64,000 bases of DNA from Verrucomicrobium sp. GAS474 (lineage in GTDB: Bacteria > Verrucomicrobiota > Verrucomicrobiia > Methylacidiphilales > GAS474). The notes beneath the pieces are model-generated. The model did no database searches and was not told where the DNA came from. It saw nothing but the letters and a program-made list of their open reading frames with translations. How positions within the stretch are numbered: the stretch's first letter is position 1; every line of letters begins with the position of its first letter. Both the position numbers and the translations under genes were made by a program. The stretch covers positions 2,170,001 to 2,234,000 of the forward strand of contig NZ_LT629781.1 of assembly GCF_900105685.1 (NCBI RefSeq), given 5' to 3'. This document shows positions 59,381 to 64,000 of this stretch, piece by piece.

Positions 59381-61131
59381 CGCTTCCGCTTCTCCCCCAG
59401 TGCCGTCTTGATCTTCGCCAGCGGGAGGGTGTTCATCACGTCTTCCTTTCGCAGCCAGCCCTTGCGGGCGAGCTTCACGCCGATCTTGAGGTAGGCGAGG
59501 TCGGAGCCCTTGTGGGCATCGGCGTTGATGACGCACTTCACACCCTTGTCCCGCGCCTTGTGCCACCAGCGCCAATCGAGGTCGAGGCGCCACGGGTTCG
59601 CGTTCAGCTCGATCCAGGTACCGGTCTCGGCGGCGCAGTCGATGATCTTGTCGAGGTTCACCGGGTAGGCCTCGCGCTTCAGCAGGAGGCGGCCGGTGGC
59701 GTGGCCGAGGATGGTGACGTGCTTGTTCTCCATCGCCTTCGTCAGGCGGCGGGTCATCTCGTCCTCGTCCTTGGTGAAGCCGGCGTGGAGGGAGGCGACG
59801 ACGTAGTCGAAGCGGCTCAGGAAGGCGTCGTCGAAGTCGAGCTTGCCGTCCTTCAGGATGTCGCACTCGACGCCGCTGAAGAGGTGGATGTCGTGGTCCT
59901 TGTCGGGCGTGGCGTTGTATTTCTCGATCGCCTCGATCTGCGCGGCGAAGCGGATCTCGTCGAGGCCGTTGGCCTGGAACGACGACTTCGAGTGGTCGGC
60001 GAAGCCGAGGTAGGAGAGGCCGACCCCGCTGGCGGCGATCGCCATTTCCTCCAGGGTGTTCGAGCCGTCGCTGGCGTTGGTGTGGTTGTGGAACGCGCCG
60101 CGCAGCTCGGTCCATTCAAGGAGGCGGGGGACCTCGCCCTTCTCGGCGGCCTCGATCTCGCCGAGGTTTTCCCGGAGCTCGGGCGGGATCGGGTCGAGGC
60201 CGAGTTCGTGGAAGAGCTGCTCCTCGCTGTAGACGGGGATCTTCTCGATCTCCTCGCCGCCGGGGCCGGTACGGAAGAGGCCCCACTCGCTCATCTTCTT
60301 CCCCTGCGCGATGGCCCGCTGGCGGAGGGCCACGTTGTGTTCCTTGCTCCCGGTGAAGTGGTGGAGGGCGGTCGCGAAGTCACGGTCGGGGACGATGCGG
60401 AGGTCGCACTGGAGGCCGTCGGCGAGGATGACGCTCGCCTTGGTCTCGCCTTGGCCGAGGATGCGGGTCACCTCGGGAAGGGCGACGAAGGCCTCCATGA
60501 TCCCCTTCGCGTGCTCGGGGGAGGCCGAGGCGATGAGGTCGATGTCCTTCACGATCTCCTTCCCGCGCCGGAGGCTCCCGGCGACGCTGACGCGGTGGAT
60601 GTCGGGATGGGTGCGAAGGGTGTCGACGAGGTCCTCGGCGATGTCGAGGACGTCGCCGAGGCGGTGCTGGCTCTGGTAGCTCCGGCGCTGCTCGATCGAG
60701 AGGAGAATATTCGCCTCGGTCTTCGCGCCGAATCCGGCGAGGGCCTCGAGCTTCCCTTCCTTGCACGCGGCCTCGAGGGCCGGGATGTCGGCGATCTTCA
60801 GCTGCTCGTAGAGGATCTTGATCTTCTTCGGCCCGAGGCCGGGGAGGTCGAAGAGGTCGAAGAGCGTGGCGGGGAATTCGGCGCGGAGTTTCTCGTAGTA
60901 ACCGAGCTTTCCCGTCTCGACGAGTTCGGTGATCTTCTGCCGCAGGGCGTCGCCGATGCCGGGGACGTCCTTCAGGCGGTCCTCGGCGACGAGGGTGGCG
61001 AGGTCTTCGGGGAGTGTTTCGAGGGTCCGGGCCGCCGTCTTGTAGGCGCGGGACTTGAAGGCGTTCTCTCCTTTGAGTTCGAGCAGGAGGGCGATTTCCT
61101 CGAGAACGGCGGCAACGGCGGACTTGTCCAT
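59377..61131 (-). CDS. polX: DNA polymerase/3'-5' exonuclease PolX (PolX plus PHP domains)
   Basis: 584 aa, normal for bacterial PolX. The N-terminal part (1-~310) is an X-family polymerase: helix-hairpin-helix units VPGIGDALRQKI and LPGLGPKKIK, the catalytic VAGSLRRGKEIVKDIDLI with the Asp pair, and FTGSKEHNVALR. The C-terminal PHP domain (~325-584) begins GAFHNHTNASDGSN and has the metal ligands HNHT, ADHS, GVECDI, SLHAGF, GHATGR and NADAHKGSDLA, for 3'-5' exonuclease or AP endonuclease activity. It acts in base-excision or gap repair. ATG 61131 is chosen; a TTG 27 bp upstream would extend it by nine residues. Confidence 0.95.
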   Translation of the reverse strand: MDKSAVAAVLEEIALLLELKGENAFKSRAYKTAARTLETLPEDLATLVAEDRLKDVPGIGDALRQKITELVETGKLGYYEKLRAEFPATLFDLFDLPGLGPKKIKILYEQLKIADIPALEAACKEGKLEALAGFGAKTEANILLSIEQRRSYQSQHRLGDVLDIAEDLVDTLRTHPDIHRVSVAGSLRRGKEIVKDIDLIASASPEHAKGIMEAFVALPEVTRILGQGETKASVILADGLQCDLRIVPDRDFATALHHFTGSKEHNVALRQRAIAQGKKMSEWGLFRTGPGGEEIEKIPVYSEEQLFHELGLDPIPPELRENLGEIEAAEKGEVPRLLEWTELRGAFHNHTNASDGSNTLEEMAIAASGVGLSYLGFADHSKSSFQANGLDEIRFAAQIEAIEKYNATPDKDHDIHLFSGVECDILKDGKLDFDDAFLSRFDYVVASLHAGFTKDEDEMTRRLTKAMENKHVTILGHATGRLLLKREAYPVNLDKIIDCAAETGTWIELNANPWRLDLDWRWWHKARDKGVKCVINADAHKGSDLAYLKIGVKLARKGWLRKEDVMNTLPLAKIKTALGEKRKR

Positions 61132-61276
61132 CGGGGTACTTTGGCTTAGCGTGGCCAAAAATCAATGGATTGCCTCCCGGCCATGCCAGTTAGTTTCCCC
61201 TGGAAACGACGTGCGCTATCGCGCAGGCATTGTCGGCCATCGGATTGTCTGCTGGAATGACACTCTAGCCTTTTCC

Positions 61277-62581
61277 ATGATTGTTCCCGTCCGCTCCCTT
61301 GTCCGGTCGAAAGCCCTTTTCGCCGAAGCCCTCACCCTGATCCCCGGCGGGGTCAATTCCCCCGTCCGCGCCTTCCGCAATGTCGGCGGGGAGCCGTTCT
61401 TCGCCGAGCGGGCCGCCGGGGCCCGCGTCTGGGACGTCGACGGGAATAGCTACGTCGATTACGTCGGGACGTGGGGCCCCGCGATCCTCGGCCACGCGCC
61501 GGAGGCGGTCCTCCGGGCGGTCGGCGTGGCGGCGGCCTCCGGCACCAGCTTCGGCATCCCGACGGCCCGCGAGGTCGAGATGGCGCGGAAGATCGTCTCC
61601 TGGGTTCCCTCGGTCGAGAAGGTGCGGATGACGAGCAGCGGAACCGAGGCCTGCATGGCCGCCGTCCGGCTGGCGCGGGGCTTCACCGGGCGTGACAAGC
61701 TGATCAAGTTCGAGGGGTGCTACCATGGCCACGGCGATTCCCTCCTCGTGAAGGCGGGCTCCGGCGCGCTGACCCACGGGGAGCCCGACAGCGCGGGCGT
61801 CCCTGCCGCCATCGCGGGGCTGACCCTTTCCCTCCCGTTCAACGACCTCGCCGCCGTCCGCGCCGCCTTCGAGCAGAACCGGGGGCAGATCGCCGCCGTG
61901 ATCGTCGAGCCGGTCCCGGGGAACGTCGGCCTCCTCCTGCCGGAGCCCGGCTTCCACGAAGGGCTCCGCACGCTCTGCGACGCGCACGGCGCGCTCCTGA
62001 TTTTCGACGAGGTGATGACCGGCTTCCGTCTCGCCAAGGGCGGGGCGCAGGAGGGGATCGGCGTCCGGCCCGATCTCTCCACGTTCGGCAAGGTGATCGG
62101 CGGGGGATTCCCCGTCGGGGCCTTCGGCGGGCGGGCCGAGGTGATGGATTGCCTCGCCCCGGTCGGCAAGGTCTACCAGGCCGGGACGCTCTCGGGGAAT
62201 CCCGTCGCAATGGCGGCGGGGCTGGCGCAGTTGGCCGAATTGGAGCGCCTCGACGGGTTCCGCCGGCTGGAGGAGGTCGGCGCGGCGCTGGAGGCGGGCC
62301 TGCGCGGGATCTTCGCGAAGTCGGCCCGATCGGGATCGGTGCAGCTCCATCGGCGCGGCTCGATGTTCTCCCTTTTCTTCACCGCGAAGCCGGTCCGCAA
62401 CTGCGCCGACGCGATGGCCTCCGACCGGGAGGTCTTCAGGAAGCTCTTCTTCGGCCTGCTGGAACGGGGCGTCTACATCGCGCCCTCGCCCTTCGAGGCC
62501 GGGTTCCTCAGCCTGGCCCACGGGGCGGACGAGGTGGAGGAGACGCTCCGGGCGGTCGCCGAGGTGGTGCCGACTCTCTAA
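61277..62581 (+). CDS. hemL: Glutamate-1-semialdehyde 2,1-aminomutase
   Basis: 434 aa. It makes 5-aminolevulinate in the C5 haem pathway and uses PLP. Family blocks: LIPGGVNSPVRAF, VGTWGPAILGHAP, MTSSGTEACMAAVRLARGFTGRD with the phosphate-binding Ser-Gly-Thr, CYHGHGDSLL, IFDEVMTGFRLAKGGAQ with the PLP-binding Asp, and STFGKVIGGGFPVGAFGG with the Schiff-base Lys. ATG 61277 gives the usual N-terminus. It is divergent from polX. No other haem gene is visible, but the S55 protease gene follows after 6 bp. Confidence 0.97.
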   Translation: MIVPVRSLVRSKALFAEALTLIPGGVNSPVRAFRNVGGEPFFAERAAGARVWDVDGNSYVDYVGTWGPAILGHAPEAVLRAVGVAAASGTSFGIPTAREVEMARKIVSWVPSVEKVRMTSSGTEACMAAVRLARGFTGRDKLIKFEGCYHGHGDSLLVKAGSGALTHGEPDSAGVPAAIAGLTLSLPFNDLAAVRAAFEQNRGQIAAVIVEPVPGNVGLLLPEPGFHEGLRTLCDAHGALLIFDEVMTGFRLAKGGAQEGIGVRPDLSTFGKVIGGGFPVGAFGGRAEVMDCLAPVGKVYQAGTLSGNPVAMAAGLAQLAELERLDGFRRLEEVGAALEAGLRGIFAKSARSGSVQLHRRGSMFSLFFTAKPVRNCADAMASDREVFRKLFFGLLERGVYIAPSPFEAGFLSLAHGADEVEETLRAVAEVVPTL

Positions 62582-62587
62582 ATTTTC

Positions 62588-64000
62588 GTGAAAAAAGTCC
62601 TCCTCCTTCTCTCCGCATTCGGGCTGGCCTCGCTGACGACGGCCCAGGCGCAAGTTCCGACGCCGACGCGGATCATGCCGGTGAAGGAGCTGCGCACCGG
62701 AATGCACGGGACGACCTACACCGTCCTCCAGGGGAGCGAGATCGTCCCGCTCGACACGGAGATCCTCGGCGTCGCCGAGAACGGCCTCGGGCCAGGCTAC
62801 GATCTCATCATCGGGAAGCTCGTCGATCCGAAGAGCGCCGTCGTCGAGGCCGTCCACGGGATGAGCGGGAGCCCGCTCTACGTCGACGGGAGGCTGGTCG
62901 GGGCGCTCTCCCGCCGCCTCACCCAGTTCGAGAAGGACGGCCACTGCGGCTTCACCCCGATCGAGGACATGCTCCGCATCGAGGGGCCCGACCGCAAGGG
63001 GACCTTCGCCTCGCGCCCGGCGAAGCCCGCCCCGGCGTCCGGGGAGCCGCCCTTCGCCGTCGCAGGCCTGATCCGGGGGACGATGGGGGCGGCCTCCGGC
63101 GGATCGAACGGCTCTTCGGGTTTTGCGACGCTCGGCGTGCCCCTCTCGATCACCGGCCTTTCGGCGGAACTGACCGGGAAGCTGCTGCGGACCTTCGGCC
63201 TCGAAGCCTCGGGCTGGGTGCCGGTCTCCGGCGGCTCGCGGAGCGAGGCCGGGCTGGCCAAGGCCGAGTTGAAGCCCGGTTCCCCCGTCGCCGCCGTCCT
63301 GATGACGGGCGATGTCGGCATGGCCGGGACGGGGACGCTGACGTGGCGCGAGGGGAACCGGATCGTCGCCTTCGGCCATCCGATGATGGGCGTCGGGCGG
63401 AGCGCCTGGGGGATGGCCCCCGCCGAGATCATCACGACGATCCCGAGCTACCTCTACCCTCACAAGCTTTCCAACACCGGCCCCATCGTCGGCACCATCG
63501 CGCAGGACCGCCTTTCCGCGGTCGGCGGGGTCATCGGGCAGATGCCGCCGACGGCGCCCTACCGCATTGCCCGGACCGAGGAGGGGAAGGCGCTCTCCCC
63601 GCTCCAGGGAACCTTCATCGCCGATCCCGACTACGCCCCGCTCCTCCTCACCTCGGCGATCGCCGCCGCCGTCGCCTCGGGGAACGAGGAGGGGAGGGCG
63701 ATCTACCTCCGCGCGCGCGGGCAGGTGACGTTCCGCAACCTCCCGCCCCTCGACCTCGGCGGCGTCTACTCCGGGGAGAACGGCGACCTCATGGCGGCCC
63801 TCTCCTCCTTCGTCTCCCCGCTCCAGGCGCTCTACCGCCAGAATTGGCTGAAGCCCGAGGTCGCCGCCCTCGACCTCGCCGTCGAGATGGAACAGGCCCC
63901 CCGCGTCTGGACGATCCGCGACGCCCGGCTGGAGACGCCTGAGGTCAGCCTCGGAACGGGCGACCGCCGGGTCTTCGTCGAGGTCGTCCTCCGGGAGGTC
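62588..64000 (+). CDS. SpoIVB-type peptidase S55 domain protein (partial, runs off the right edge)
   Basis: At least 471 codons from GTG 62588; the 3' end lies outside the window. A signal peptide (VKKVLLLLSAFGLASLTTAQAQ) is followed by a S55 domain: MPVKELRTGMHGTTYTVLQGSEIVPLDTEILGV (the usual entry of the domain), LIIGKL, then HGMSGSPLYVDGRLVGAL with the nucleophile serine of the GMSGSP motif near residue 95, and IVAFGHPMMGVG. SpoIVB cleaves sporulation proteins in Bacillus, but S55 domains are also exported in non-sporulating bacteria where targets are unknown. The start is only six bases from hemL, so coupling to hemL is possible. Confidence 0.85.
   Translation, partial: MKKVLLLLSAFGLASLTTAQAQVPTPTRIMPVKELRTGMHGTTYTVLQGSEIVPLDTEILGVAENGLGPGYDLIIGKLVDPKSAVVEAVHGMSGSPLYVDGRLVGALSRRLTQFEKDGHCGFTPIEDMLRIEGPDRKGTFASRPAKPAPASGEPPFAVAGLIRGTMGAASGGSNGSSGFATLGVPLSITGLSAELTGKLLRTFGLEASGWVPVSGGSRSEAGLAKAELKPGSPVAAVLMTGDVGMAGTGTLTWREGNRIVAFGHPMMGVGRSAWGMAPAEIITTIPSYLYPHKLSNTGPIVGTIAQDRLSAVGGVIGQMPPTAPYRIARTEEGKALSPLQGTFIADPDYAPLLLTSAIAAAVASGNEEGRAIYLRARGQVTFRNLPPLDLGGVYSGENGDLMAALSSFVSPLQALYRQNWLKPEVAALDLAVEMEQAPRVWTIRDARLETPEVSLGTGDRRVFVEVVLREV

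Overview
The window is GC-rich, gene-dense bacterial chromosome. Gene content points to a Gram-negative of the PVC group, most likely Verrucomicrobiota. The pointers are a Gld-type ABC transporter with a DUF4340 protein, a lipase-maturation-factor homologue, an ATP-grasp/alpha-E/transglutaminase operon, a kdp operon under a c-di-AMP riboswitch, an apolipoprotein N-acyltransferase and many exported proteins of no known family. This is inference from gene content; there is no rRNA or marker gene in the window to settle it. No prophage, insertion sequence, CRISPR array or plasmid module was seen.

Layout. 1-6065: the start of a parA gene, then a four-gene Gld-like ABC export operon and a small unknown gene. 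6327-20278: housekeeping and envelope genes in short operons (folD with an SDR protein; lnt; peroxiredoxin, LMF and hpt; an FAD oxidase; msrB, msrA, a cyclic-nucleotide-binding protein and an L,D-transpeptidase; an MFS exporter; a GT-C membrane protein). 20297-23010: a multi-PAS histidine kinase, a His-rich exported peptide and tRNA-Leu(UAA). 23093-30619: a predicted peptide-ligase/transglutaminase system. 30753-38288: a diflavin-reductase-like protein, a CheY-like protein, an inositol-monophosphatase-family protein, several exported unknowns, ridA and pyrE. 38607-48374: a GntR/YtrA-type operon on the minus strand, encoding an ABC ATPase, two very large paralogous permeases (one with seven exact-length 61-residue repeats) and a SGNH-fold protein lacking its nucleophile. 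48478-53107: a zinc-ribbon protein, a TPR protein, a sulfite-oxidase-like enzyme, rpoN and an MBL hydrolase. 53170-59380: c-di-AMP riboswitch and kdpFABC with a kinase-less KdpD. 59377-64000: PolX/PHP polymerase, hemL and the start of a SpoIVB-type S55 protease gene.

The most unusual signal is a family of four intergenic repeats (6111, 14465, 26541, 38316). All lie in the same orientation, each directly downstream of a plus-strand gene. They share a GAA/AAA-capped 7-bp hairpin and a 26-27-nt conserved block at fixed spacing, and fall into two subtypes. They do not look coding and match no RNA family I recognise. The second candidate is the YtrA-like operon with repeat-expanded permeases, and the third is the ATP-grasp/alpha-E/transglutaminase operon, which one of the repeats interrupts.
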